12,664 nt of DNA, taken from NCBI GenBank assembly GCA_900540095.1, contig UQEO01000056.1, positions 1 to 12,664 of the forward strand, in the 5' to 3' direction. Each line of letters starts with the position of its first letter. Position 1 is the first letter of the stretch. The notes under the pieces are model-generated. The model worked only from the letters and a program-made list of their open reading frames with translations. It was not told where the DNA came from and ran no database searches. Positions 6,575-12,664 of the stretch are shown piece by piece. The position numbers were made by a program, and so were the translations under genes. This DNA comes from an uncultured Collinsella sp. (lineage in GTDB: Bacteria; Actinomycetota; Coriobacteriia; Coriobacteriales; Coriobacteriaceae).

Positions 6575-7774
6575 CTAGATAAGGTTCTTGCCAGAGACCT
6601 TATCGAAGAGGTGGGTCGCGTTCTTCTCGAACTTGAACCAGATGGTGTCGCCAGCCTTGAGCGCACCCTTGGCCTCGAGGTCGACGACGGGGATAATCAG
6701 GACAAACTGGCCGTCGGGAGCGGTCACGTGGACATGCTCGGTCGAGCCCATGAGCTCGGTCACCTCGACGGTACCCTGGAGCGCGCCCTCCTCGCCCTTG
6801 TCGGCAAGCAGGATCTGCTCGGGACGCACGCCGGCCGTAATCTCCTTCACGTCGCCGCCGTCCCAGTTGAGGGCAAGCTGAGCGCAAGTCTCGGGGGCGA
6901 GCGCCACGTTCATATCCTCGGTCTTGACGGTAAAGCCGTTGCCCGAGCGCACCAGCTGGGCATCGAAGAAGTTCATCTGCGGCACGCCGATGAAGCCGGC
7001 GACGAAGATGTTCGCGGGATGGTTGAAGACCTCCTGCGGCGTGGCGATCTGCTGGACAACGCCGTCCTTCATGACCACGATACGGTCACCGAGAGTCATA
7101 GCCTCGGTCTGGTCGTGAGTAACATAAATGAACGTGCCCTTGATCTCGTGGCGCAGCTTAATGAGCTCGGCACGCATCTGGTTACGAAGCTTGGCGTCCA
7201 GGTTGGACAGCGGCTCGTCCATCAGGAAGACCTTGGGGTCACGCACGATGGCGCGGCCGATAGCGACACGCTGGCGCTGGCCGCCGGAGAGCGCCTTGGG
7301 CTTACGGTCGAGGTACTCGGTAATGCCCAGAATCTCGGCAGCAGAGCGAACCTTGCGGTCGATCTCGTCCTTGGGGACCTTCTTGAGCTCGAGCGTAAAC
7401 GCCATGTTCTCGTACACCGTCATATTGGGGTACAGAGCATAGCTCTGGAACACCATGGCGATGTCGCGGTCCTTGGGCGCCACGTCGTTGACGCGCTTGC
7501 CGTCGATGAGCACATCGCCCGAGGTGATGTCCTCCAGGCCGGCAACCATGCGCATCGTCGTGGACTTACCGCAGCCAGAGGGGCCAACGAGGACGACGAA
7601 CTCCTGATCGTGAACGGTGAGGTTGAAGTCCTCTACAGCGAGCACACCGTCCTCGGTAACCTTGAGGTTGTGCTTCTTCTCCTCGGTCTTCTTCTTTTTG
7701 CCAAAGAAGCCCTTCTTTTTGGACTCGGTGTTGGGATACACCTTCTGAACATGTTTGAGAACGATCTCGGCCAT
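6575..7774 (-). CDS. CUT1 sugar ABC importer ATP-binding protein (MalK/MsmK/UgpC family)
   Basis: This is the cytoplasmic ATPase that powers the permease pair encoded just upstream. All nucleotide-binding motifs are intact in the 399-residue protein: Walker A GPSGCGKS (64-71), Q-loop Q110, signature LSGGQ (162-166), Walker B VFLMDE (182-187), D-loop SNLD and switch H220. The C-terminal 150 residues form the OB-type regulatory domain of MalK-like proteins, with the GVRPEQ stretch. An unusual Lys-rich insertion (about residues 16-46, KKKGFFGKKKKTEEKK) sits in the first beta hairpin before AVEDFNL. It explains why the protein is about 30 residues longer than typical MsmK. The start ATG (7772-7774) has AAAGG upstream. 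It is last in the operon, 68 bases after the second permease, with a hairpin in between. MsmK-type ATPases can serve several sugar importers, so it may not be dedicated to this one. Confidence 0.95.
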   Translation of the reverse strand: MAEIVLKHVQKVYPNTESKKKGFFGKKKKTEEKKHNLKVTEDGVLAVEDFNLTVHDQEFVVLVGPSGCGKSTTMRMVAGLEDITSGDVLIDGKRVNDVAPKDRDIAMVFQSYALYPNMTVYENMAFTLELKKVPKDEIDRKVRSAAEILGITEYLDRKPKALSGGQRQRVAIGRAIVRDPKVFLMDEPLSNLDAKLRNQMRAELIKLRHEIKGTFIYVTHDQTEAMTLGDRIVVMKDGVVQQIATPQEVFNHPANIFVAGFIGVPQMNFFDAQLVRSGNGFTVKTEDMNVALAPETCAQLALNWDGGDVKEITAGVRPEQILLADKGEEGALQGTVEVTELMGSTEHVHVTAPDGQFVLIIPVVDLEAKGALKAGDTIWFKFEKNATHLFDKVSGKNLI

Positions 7775-7791
7775 GTCTTTACCTTTCGATA

Positions 7792-7818
7792 TGCGGCGCC
7801 GCGCTGAGGGGCGCCGCA
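7792..7818 (-). other. Intra-operon hairpin between second permease and ATPase genes
   Basis: A perfect 9 bp stem, TGCGGCGCC (7792-7800) with GGCGCCGCA (7810-7818), has a 9-base loop and no T run after it on the minus strand. It is therefore not a standard terminator; it may be an mRNA-stability or processing element between cistrons. Confidence 0.6.
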
Positions 7819-7842
7819 GAAACTTGCAAAACAGTTACGGCA

Positions 7843-8682
7843 TCAGCCCTTGACGGCACCTGCCACCACGCCGTCGATGATGTACTTCTGGCAGAGGATG
7901 TACATGATAACGATGGGGATAACGACCATCATGATGCAGGCCATCATGGGGCCGAGCTCGACGTGGCCGTAGCCGCCGCGGAAGTACTGGATCAAGATAG
8001 GAATGGTCTTGTACTTGGTGGAGTCGAGCGTAAGGTAGGGCAGCAGATAGTCGTTCCAGACCCACATGGTCTCGAGGATGCCGACCGAAAGATAGGTGGG
8101 CTTCATGATGGGAAGGACGATCTTAAAGAACACCTGGACCGGGTTGCAGCCGTCGATCATGGCCGCCTCTTCGATCTCGAGCGGAATGTTCTTTACAAAG
8201 CCGGCGAACATAAAGACCGCCAGGCCCGCGCCAAAGCCGAGGTAGATAAAGCAGATGTTGAACGGCGTGTTGAAGCCGATGCGGTCCGCCAAATTGGACA
8301 GCGTGAACATGAGCATCTGGAAGGGCACGACCATCGAGAAGACGAACAGGTAATAGAAGAAGTTCGAGATCTTGCTGTTGACGCGCACTACGTACCAAGC
8401 ACACATGGAGCAGCACACCAGAATCAGCACGACCGACGTGACCGTGATGATGAGCGAGTACATAAATGCCGAGGCAAAGCCCTGCTCGTTAAGGGCATGC
8501 ATGTAGTTTGCGAGGCCGTTGAACGTCTCGGGCGTGAGCAGATCGAATGCCGTGGTGGTGCTGATTGCAGTTGCCTTTTTAAAGGAATTGAGCGCAATCA
8601 TGAACACGGGGTAGATCCACGCGAGCGACAGAATCGTAAAGAAAATCGAGAGCGCGCGGTTGATAACCTTATCGCGTTTCAT
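7843..8682 (-). CDS. CUT1 sugar ABC importer permease, MalG type
   Basis: This is an inner-membrane subunit that forms the sugar channel with the other permease. The 279 residues contain six likely membrane segments, roughly 10-32, 72-94, 108-128, 141-163, 195-215 and 245-265. The cytoplasmic EAA loop, which contacts the ATPase, is EEAAMIDGCNPVQVFFKIVLP (171-191). Length and sequence fit the short MalG/MsmG/AraQ group. The ATG overlaps the stop of the preceding permease by one base (TAATG), and AGGAGGTG lies just inside that gene's end, so the two permeases are translationally coupled and made in equal amounts. The substrate cannot be read from the permease; alpha-glucooligosaccharide transport is inferred from malQ, glgP and the shared operator sequence. 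Confidence 0.94.
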   Translation of the reverse strand: MKRDKVINRALSIFFTILSLAWIYPVFMIALNSFKKATAISTTTAFDLLTPETFNGLANYMHALNEQGFASAFMYSLIITVTSVVLILVCCSMCAWYVVRVNSKISNFFYYLFVFSMVVPFQMLMFTLSNLADRIGFNTPFNICFIYLGFGAGLAVFMFAGFVKNIPLEIEEAAMIDGCNPVQVFFKIVLPIMKPTYLSVGILETMWVWNDYLLPYLTLDSTKYKTIPILIQYFRGGYGHVELGPMMACIMMVVIPIVIMYILCQKYIIDGVVAGAVKG

Positions 8683-9536
8683 TACTGCTGCACCTCCTTG
8701 GACCTCGTGGCCTTAAGCTGAATCATGGAGATGGCTACGACCAGGATGCAGAAGATAACCGCCTTGGCCTGACCGATGCCCTGCCATGCGATACCGGCAC
8801 GCGAATAGAACGTGTTGTAGATGTTCAGGGCGAGCATCTCGGTGGAGTGCGCGGGGGCGCCGCCGGTAAGGGCGAGGTTCTGGTCGAACAGCTTAAAGCC
8901 GTTGGTGATGGACAAGAACAGGCAGATAGTGATGGTCGGCATCAGGTTAGGGATCTTAACCTTCCAAAACGTCTGCCATGCCGTGGCACCGTCGACCTTG
9001 GCGGCCTCGATGTAGTCGGACGGAATGGACTGCAGACCAGCGATGTAGATGATCATCATGTAGCCGACCTGCTGCCACAGGGTCAGGATGATAAGGCCCC
9101 AGAAGCCAGCAGCAGAGTTAAGGGCAATGAGCTGGGCGCCCACGTTGGAGAGTAGGCAGTTGATCAGAATCTGCCAGATGTAGCCCAGCACGATGCCGCC
9201 GATCAGATTAGGCATAAAGAAGATCGTACGGAAGATATTGGTGCCCTTGAGCGCTTTGCGGGTGAGCGCCTGCGCAATGGCGAGGGCGATCACGTTGATG
9301 AGCACCGTCGACAGGAAGGCAAACGCCACGGTAAAGAAGAACGACGTGGCAAACTGCGGATCGGACAGTGCGCGCACGTAGTTCTCGATACCGACAAAGT
9401 GCGTATTGTTGATGGTAATAAACTGGCAGAACGAGAGATAGAAGCCCTGGATAAAGGGGATCACGAACCCGATCATAAACGCCAGGCACGTGGGCAGCAT
9501 AAAGAGCGGCCACCAGCGCTTGAGTGCTTTGCCCAT
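8682..9536 (-). CDS. CUT1 sugar ABC importer permease, MalF/MsmF type
   Basis: This is the first permease subunit of the importer. The 284 residues carry six likely membrane segments, about 11-34, 66-90, 102-122, 146-167, 201-214 and 255-274. The EAA loop is EAAKVDGATAWQTFWKVKIP (177-196), which docks onto the ATPase. It lacks the large periplasmic loop and the extra N-terminal segments of E. coli MalF (about 514 residues), as usual for Gram-positive CUT1 permeases. The ATG follows AAGGA by seven bases. It lies 87 bases after the binding-protein gene, with a stable hairpin in that gap, and overlaps the second permease by one base at its stop. Confidence 0.94.
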   Translation of the reverse strand: MGKALKRWWPLFMLPTCLAFMIGFVIPFIQGFYLSFCQFITINNTHFVGIENYVRALSDPQFATSFFFTVAFAFLSTVLINVIALAIAQALTRKALKGTNIFRTIFFMPNLIGGIVLGYIWQILINCLLSNVGAQLIALNSAAGFWGLIILTLWQQVGYMMIIYIAGLQSIPSDYIEAAKVDGATAWQTFWKVKIPNLMPTITICLFLSITNGFKLFDQNLALTGGAPAHSTEMLALNIYNTFYSRAGIAWQGIGQAKAVIFCILVVAISMIQLKATRSKEVQQ

Positions 9537-9556
9537 AGAAGGGTCCTTTCAATATG

Positions 9557-9592
9557 CAGGGGGCGGGCAAACCAACGTCTGCCCGCCCCCTG
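9557..9592 (-). other. Intra-operon hairpin between binding-protein and first permease genes
   Basis: A perfect 13 bp GC-rich stem, CAGGGGGCGGGCA (9557-9569) with TGCCCGCCCCCTG (9580-9592), has a 10-base loop. No T run follows on the minus strand. In many sugar ABC operons such structures protect the binding-protein mRNA so that it is made in excess over the membrane subunits; that role is inferred here. Confidence 0.7.
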
Positions 9593-9623
9593 TCGCTAAT
9601 CAGATAGCTTGGGCAGCAACTAC

Positions 9624-10940
9624 TTACTCGGAAGCAGCCTTCTCGGTCTTCCAGCCATCGACGAAGGCGTTCTTGACGCCGTCCCACTTGCTGTTGTCGG
9701 CAGCATAGGCGATCAGAGCCTGCTTGAGGTTCTTCTTCCACTCCTCAGAGGGGATGTAGACGAAGTCCCAAGCGACGGTCTTCTTGCCGTCCTTGGCCAT
9801 GGCGACGGCCTGCTGCGAGAAGACGTTGGTGGTTTCCTTGGCGCTCTTGAACGGGGCAGTCAGACCCATCTTGTCAGCGATGATGCTGGTGGCGGTGTCA
9901 GAAGTGACGCACCAATACATGAAGTCCTCGGTGGCCTTCTGGGCATCCTCGGAAGCCTGGGAGCTGACGCACCAGTAGTTCTCGCCGCCGGAGCACAGGC
10001 CCTGGTTCTCCTCGCCGTCGACACCGATGTAGATGGGCATCATGCCAATCTGATCGTCGGTCATGCCGGCCTTGGTGAGGTCAGCGTAGGCCCAGGAGCC
10101 GTTCTGATAGAAGACGGCCTTGCCGGTTGCGAACTCGTTGGTGGCGTCGTCGCCGGTCTTGGAGGCAAGCTGCGAAGGATCGCAGGTGGAGTCGGTGATG
10201 TACAGGTCGAAAATCTGCTTGAAGTTGTCGAGATACTCGCCCTTGATCTCGTCGTCCTCCTGGTTGTGCTCCTTCTCGAACTCGTAGTAGAGCGGGAGGT
10301 TGGCGAGGTGGGTGGTGTAGCGCCAGCTGGAGGAGTCATCCATGCCAGCAGAAGTGAAGGCACCCTCAATGCCAAGCTCGTCCTTGCGGGCCTGGATGTC
10401 GTCGGCACAAGCCTTCAGCTTGTCGAAGGAGTTGATGTCCTCGGCCTTGTAGCCAGCCTTCTCGAGCAGCTGCTTGTTGTAGATGATGCCGTAGCTCTCC
10501 TGGACCCAGTCGATACCCAGATCCTTGCCATCGGACTGCAGAGCCAGGGAGTCGTCAATGAGCTCACCGCGGAGCTTGGTATCGGACAGGTCGGCGCAGT
10601 AATCCTTCCAGTTCTTAAGACCGGTGGGGCCGTTGACCTGGAACAGGGTCGGAGCGGAGCTCTTGGACATCTCGGACTTAAGCTTCTCCTCGTAGGTGTT
10701 GGAAGCGGCGGTCACGATCTTGACCTCGACGCCCTTCTCCTTCTTATAGGCCTTGGCGATCTCCTTCCACTCCTTGTCGACCTCGGGCTTGAATTGGAGG
10801 AAGTAGACCTCGGCAGCGTCACCAGAAGCAGAGGAGCCGGAGCCGGCAGAACCACCGCAACCCACGAGGCCCAGACCAAGAACTGCAGCCGCGGAACCAG
10901 CAAAGCCCAGGAACTGCCTTCTGCTCATTTCGTTCTTCAT
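9624..10940 (-). CDS. Sugar ABC importer substrate-binding lipoprotein (family 1, MalE-like)
   Basis: This membrane-anchored extracellular receptor captures the sugar and hands it to the permeases. The 438-residue product begins MKNEMSRRQFLGF and has a lipobox LVGC with the lipidated cysteine at residue 28, followed by a Gly/Ser-rich tether (29-40). Residues 6-13 (SRRQFLGF) are a twin-arginine motif, so export through Tat in a folded state is likely. The mature part has the family 1 solute-binding layout, rich in Trp, Tyr and acidic residues that commonly line sugar sites (WVQESYGIIYN, GSWAYADL, GGENYWCV). I chose the ATG at 10940, which has GGGTGG six bases upstream; a GTG six codons earlier overlaps that ribosome site. 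It is first in the operon, with two candidate operator copies upstream. Alpha-glucooligosaccharide or maltodextrin binding is an inference from context; raffinose- or isomaltose-type ligands are possible. Confidence 0.94.
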   Translation of the reverse strand: MKNEMSRRQFLGFAGSAAAVLGLGLVGCGGSAGSGSSASGDAAEVYFLQFKPEVDKEWKEIAKAYKKEKGVEVKIVTAASNTYEEKLKSEMSKSSAPTLFQVNGPTGLKNWKDYCADLSDTKLRGELIDDSLALQSDGKDLGIDWVQESYGIIYNKQLLEKAGYKAEDINSFDKLKACADDIQARKDELGIEGAFTSAGMDDSSSWRYTTHLANLPLYYEFEKEHNQEDDEIKGEYLDNFKQIFDLYITDSTCDPSQLASKTGDDATNEFATGKAVFYQNGSWAYADLTKAGMTDDQIGMMPIYIGVDGEENQGLCSGGENYWCVSSQASEDAQKATEDFMYWCVTSDTATSIIADKMGLTAPFKSAKETTNVFSQQAVAMAKDGKKTVAWDFVYIPSEEWKKNLKQALIAYAADNSKWDGVKNAFVDGWKTEKAASE

Positions 10941-10963
10941 TACAATCCACCCTTTCACACCGT

Positions 10964-11014
10964 GGCGGCACCCTTTGCCGCCGCCTTCGGAGATTGGCTC
11001 GGGGACTTTGCCCC
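10964..11014 (-). other. Two small hairpins in the ABC operon leader
   Basis: In the untranslated leader before the binding-protein gene, GGCGGC/GCCGCC (10964-10969 with 10977-10982) and GGGG/CCCC (11001-11004 with 11011-11014) can each form a short stem-loop. The first lies about 10 bases before the ribosome-binding site. I do not recognise a riboswitch family, and no T run follows either stem. Confidence 0.4.
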
Positions 11015-11048
11015 TTTTGCTGATTTGAACGATACGCTATTTGGCTAG

Positions 11049-11060
11049 TTGTTTGAACAA
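11049..11060. promoter_or_regulatory. Candidate operator copy, proximal, ABC operon
   Basis: TTGTTTGAACAA matches 11 of 12 bases of the palindrome TTGTTTAAACAA. Next to it, on the minus strand, TAATAC (11061-11066) could serve as a -10 box, so a bound repressor would cover the start point; no good -35 is seen for that box. Confidence 0.6.
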
Positions 11061-11106
11061 GTATTACTAGAGCGGTAGAAAAACTTCGGTGAACGGTAAT
11101 TTCAAC

Positions 11107-11135
11107 TTGATACTTGACAAGTTTTGTATAAACAA
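11107..11135 (-). promoter_or_regulatory. Candidate promoter with operator copy, distal, ABC operon
   Basis: TTGTATAAACAA at 11124-11135 matches 11 of 12 bases of the shared palindrome and also resembles the TTGTATATACAA type of TreR operator known from Bacillus. On the minus strand, TTGTTT (11130-11135) and TATCAA (11107-11112) are separated by 17 bases and form a weak promoter candidate whose -35 is covered by the operator. A second small palindrome, ACTTGACAAGT (11112-11122), overlaps it. The distal and proximal operator copies are 75 bp apart, about seven helical turns. Confidence 0.5.
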
Positions 11136-11154
11136 TTATTTGTTATCGAATGCA

Positions 11155-11207
11155 GAGAAAACGCCCGGTCAAGCCGATGTACCGTCGGTTTGACCGGGCG
11201 TTTTCTC
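11155..11207. terminator. Long bidirectional terminator hairpin after the GntR regulator gene
   Basis: Perfect 18 bp arms, GAGAAAACGCCCGGTCAA (11155-11172) and its reverse complement (11190-11207), can be extended inward by a CCGA/TCGG pairing. A four-base T tract follows the GC core on both strands, so it should work in either direction. Its clear job is to end regulator transcription before the ABC operon promoter. Confidence 0.88.
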
Positions 11208-11246
11208 TTTGAGGCCATGAGTCTCGTCAGGCTGCGAGCTAGCCGG

Positions 11247-11966
11247 CTATCGCTTGGAATTGACGCGGTAATGGAAGATCTCGGGGTGTGTGCGAGTGTG
11301 CGTCACCTCAAACAAGATGCCATCCGAGGTGTACGACTGACTCTCCATGACGGCAACGCAGTTGTATTTGCCGAGGTCAAGATAGCTGCAGTCCTCATCG
11401 TTGGCGAGCTCGACACTCACCGTACGACGGCTCGCCATCACTTTGACACCGCGCTTGTGCTCCAGATAGCCGTAAATAGAATCTGCCGCGATCTCGGGAG
11501 TCAGGCCCTTGGCGATCGACGCCAAAAAATAGCCATGGTCCACTTGGCGCGCGTTGCCGTTGAGGCTTCGGACACGCACTACGCGAATCAACTCCTCGCC
11601 CACCTTAAAGCCCAGGTGACGAGAGAGTTGCTCGGTGCAAACCAGATGTTCGAAAGACTTAACGTCCGTCGATGCAACGGCATTGTTGCGCTTTGCAAAC
11701 TCGCCAAACGACTCAACCTCTTCGAGTGCGCCCAACATGTCGGTTTCGCCCTTAAGCCAAATAACGCGCACGCCCTTGCCGTGTATGGGCTGCACAAACA
11801 TCCCGTCGGCCAGCATACCCAAGGCGCGACGGACGGTATTGCGAGTGCATCCGAACTCTGCGGTCAGCTCGGCTTCGGTTGGCAGCATCTCCTGAAACGC
11901 ATAGGTCCCATTAATGATGCGCGAGCGTATTTCTCGGTAGATTCCTTCGTATATCGCTTTTGGCAT
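11247..11966 (-). CDS. GntR-family (HutC/TreR-like) sugar-responsive transcriptional regulator
   Basis: This 239-residue DNA-binding regulator has an N-terminal winged helix-turn-helix (residues 1-70), with ILP-type wording MLPTEAELTAEFGCTRNTVRRALGML at 27-52 and a GKG wing at 63-65. A C-terminal UTRA ligand-binding domain covers about 90-235 (DHGYF, TPEIAADSIYGYLE, LDLGKYNCVAVMES). The wording over both domains is close to Bacillus TreR, the trehalose-6-phosphate-responsive repressor, as I recall it. A phosphorylated disaccharide made by the adjacent PTS protein is therefore a plausible effector, but this is inference. The ATG at 11966 has AGAGGTGA upstream. It is transcribed away from the PTS gene, and two copies of the shared palindrome lie in their common intergenic region, which suggests autoregulation. 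It is terminated separately from the ABC operon. A literal trehalose regulator is possible, but no trehalase or treA-like gene is in the window. Confidence 0.92.
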   Translation of the reverse strand: MPKAIYEGIYREIRSRIINGTYAFQEMLPTEAELTAEFGCTRNTVRRALGMLADGMFVQPIHGKGVRVIWLKGETDMLGALEEVESFGEFAKRNNAVASTDVKSFEHLVCTEQLSRHLGFKVGEELIRVVRVRSLNGNARQVDHGYFLASIAKGLTPEIAADSIYGYLEHKRGVKVMASRRTVSVELANDEDCSYLDLGKYNCVAVMESQSYTSDGILFEVTHTRTHPEIFHYRVNSKR

Positions 11967-12020
11967 TGTTTCACCTCTACATTATTCATTTCCGGCTAGG
12001 CACGATAGCATTTCTTAAAG

Positions 12021-12032
12021 TTGTTTAAACCG
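12021..12032. promoter_or_regulatory. Candidate operator copy upstream of the GntR regulator gene
   Basis: TTGTTTAAACCG matches 10 of 12 bases of TTGTTTAAACAA and keeps the GTTTAAAC core. It lies 55 bases upstream of the regulator start codon, in the expected promoter area, although no good -35/-10 pair is evident on the minus strand. Confidence 0.55.
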
Positions 12033-12129
12033 AATATCGGTAAAGCGACAGGATTTAACCGTTGACGGTTTCTGTCATGCCCAAATCGGTTTCGCTCAAA
12101 ACTGCCGGTACGACAATCGTCTGGTCCTC

Positions 12130-12154
12130 TACAATGAATCCATTGTTTAAACGT
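12130..12154 (+). promoter_or_regulatory. Candidate PTS promoter -10 box and operator copy
   Basis: TACAAT at 12130-12135 is identical to the -10 box proposed for malQ. TTGTTTAAACGT at 12143-12154 matches 10 of 12 bases of the shared palindrome and would cover the transcription start. The -35 region is weak. The distance to the other copy in this divergent region is 122 bp. Confidence 0.5.
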
Positions 12155-12195
12155 TTCCCCACGCGCAACGCGCCTCGATATTCGGAAGGCAGAAC

Positions 12196-12664
12196 ATGCT
12201 GCAAAAAATCCAACGCTTTGGCGGGGCAATGTTCGCGCCCGCCATGCTGTTTTCTATATCAGGCCTCATGGTCGGCGTCTCCGCTCTCGCAACGACTGCG
12301 GACATCGTCGGCGATCTCGCCGTATACGGAACCCCTTGGTACGTTTTCTGGGCCATCATCCAGCGCGGCTCGTGGACGGTCTTTAAACGCCTCCCACTCC
12401 TTTTTGCCGTAGCGTTGCCTATCGGTCTTGCCCAAAAGCAACCAGCACGCTGCTGCTTCGAGGCACTCGTGGCCTATTTTGCCTATTGCTTCTTTTTGAG
12501 CGAAATCATTAAGCTGAGCGGAGACAACCTTGGACTTAAGTACCCGTCATCTTTGACCCCCGCCAACGGTATCACCGTCATCGACGGCATCAAGACGCTC
12601 GATACCGGCATTATCGGCCCGCTGGCGGTATCGGCAAACGGCGTCGCCCTCCCCAAATGGTGCA
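12196..12664 (+). CDS. PTS alpha-glucoside (maltose-type) EIIC membrane transporter, partial
   Basis: The first 156 residues are present and the frame is open at the window edge. The start is the ATG at 12196, with GGAAGG six bases upstream. The N-terminus MLQKIQRFGGAMFAPAMLFSISGLMVG (residues 1-27) and the later SWTVFKRLPLLFAVALPIGLA (59-79) and GIKTLDTGIIG (131-141) stretches are hallmarks of the glucose-superfamily EIIC group that includes GlvC, MalX and AglA alpha-glucoside permeases. Such proteins import and phosphorylate maltose or other alpha-glucosides at the membrane using HPr/EI phosphate. Membrane segments are visible at about 12-32, 66-80 and 86-106. An EIIB domain, if fused, would lie beyond the edge. 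It is divergent from the GntR gene. The exact sugar cannot be told from this fragment; maltose, trehalose or another alpha-glucoside would fit. Confidence 0.88.
   Translation, partial: MLQKIQRFGGAMFAPAMLFSISGLMVGVSALATTADIVGDLAVYGTPWYVFWAIIQRGSWTVFKRLPLLFAVALPIGLAQKQPARCCFEALVAYFAYCFFLSEIIKLSGDNLGLKYPSSLTPANGITVIDGIKTLDTGIIGPLAVSANGVALPKWC

Noticed and set aside
6611..7807. 398-codon open frame on the plus strand over the ATPase gene
   Set aside because: This is the antisense shadow of a gene with complete Walker A, Walker B and signature motifs.
9609..11048. 479-codon open frame on the plus strand over the binding-protein gene
   Set aside because: Its translation is a Leu/Val/Gly/Asp-rich low-complexity string with no motif, as expected opposite a real GC-rich gene, and it has no ribosome-binding site.
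12062..12412. Open frame on the plus strand across the regulator/PTS intergenic region
   Set aside because: It runs in a different frame from the PTS EIIC gene, crosses its promoter and has no recognisable motif.
1..12664. A novel defence, mobile or biosynthetic system
   Set aside because: Every sizeable gene fits a known cell-wall, Leloir, alpha-glucan or sugar-transport family. What is unusual is at the level of regulation and repeats, not gene content.

Overview
The window looks like a carbohydrate-uptake and alpha-glucan-degradation locus from a high-GC Gram-positive gut bacterium, most likely a coriobacterium such as Collinsella. The taxon is inferred from strong G/C codon third positions, AT-rich promoters in a GC-rich genome, a lipobox-bearing binding protein, Tat-type signal sequences and Firmicute/Actinobacteria-like sugar genes. 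No rRNA or marker gene is present to prove it.

Layout. Positions 1-747 (minus) hold the first 249 residues of an exported coiled-coil protein, probably the N-terminal half of a peptidoglycan hydrolase. A 266 bp AT-rich divergent intergenic region leads to galE (1014-2075, plus), which has its own terminator. Next, on the plus strand, come malQ (4-alpha-glucanotransferase, 2296-3801) and glgP (alpha-glucan phosphorylase, 3930-6197), ended by a strong terminator. The 6259-6574 gap between the convergent glgP and ABC operons holds two tandem 55 bp inverted-repeat units and a minus-strand terminator. The minus-strand operon, read from 10940 down to 6575, encodes a complete CUT1 ABC importer: lipoprotein binding protein, two permeases and the ATPase. 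Upstream is a GntR/HutC (TreR-like) regulator (11247-11966, minus), separated from the ABC operon by a long bidirectional hairpin terminator. Divergent from it, a PTS alpha-glucoside EIIC gene starts at 12196 and runs off the window.

How it works together. The ABC importer would bring in intact alpha-glucooligosaccharides. MalQ would re-sort their chain lengths and GlgP would release glucose-1-phosphate. The PTS protein would bring in a phosphorylated alpha-glucoside such as maltose or a relative. The most informative observation is a 12 bp palindrome close to TTGTTTAAACAA, seen five times. All five copies lie upstream of these genes: once before malQ, twice before the ABC operon, and twice in the regulator/PTS divergent region. 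It resembles the operator type of TreR/HutC regulators, so the GntR protein probably controls malQ(-glgP), the ABC importer, the PTS gene and itself. This is a coherent local regulon spanning two modes of sugar uptake. I see no phage, insertion sequence, CRISPR or tRNA, and the individual enzymes belong to known families.
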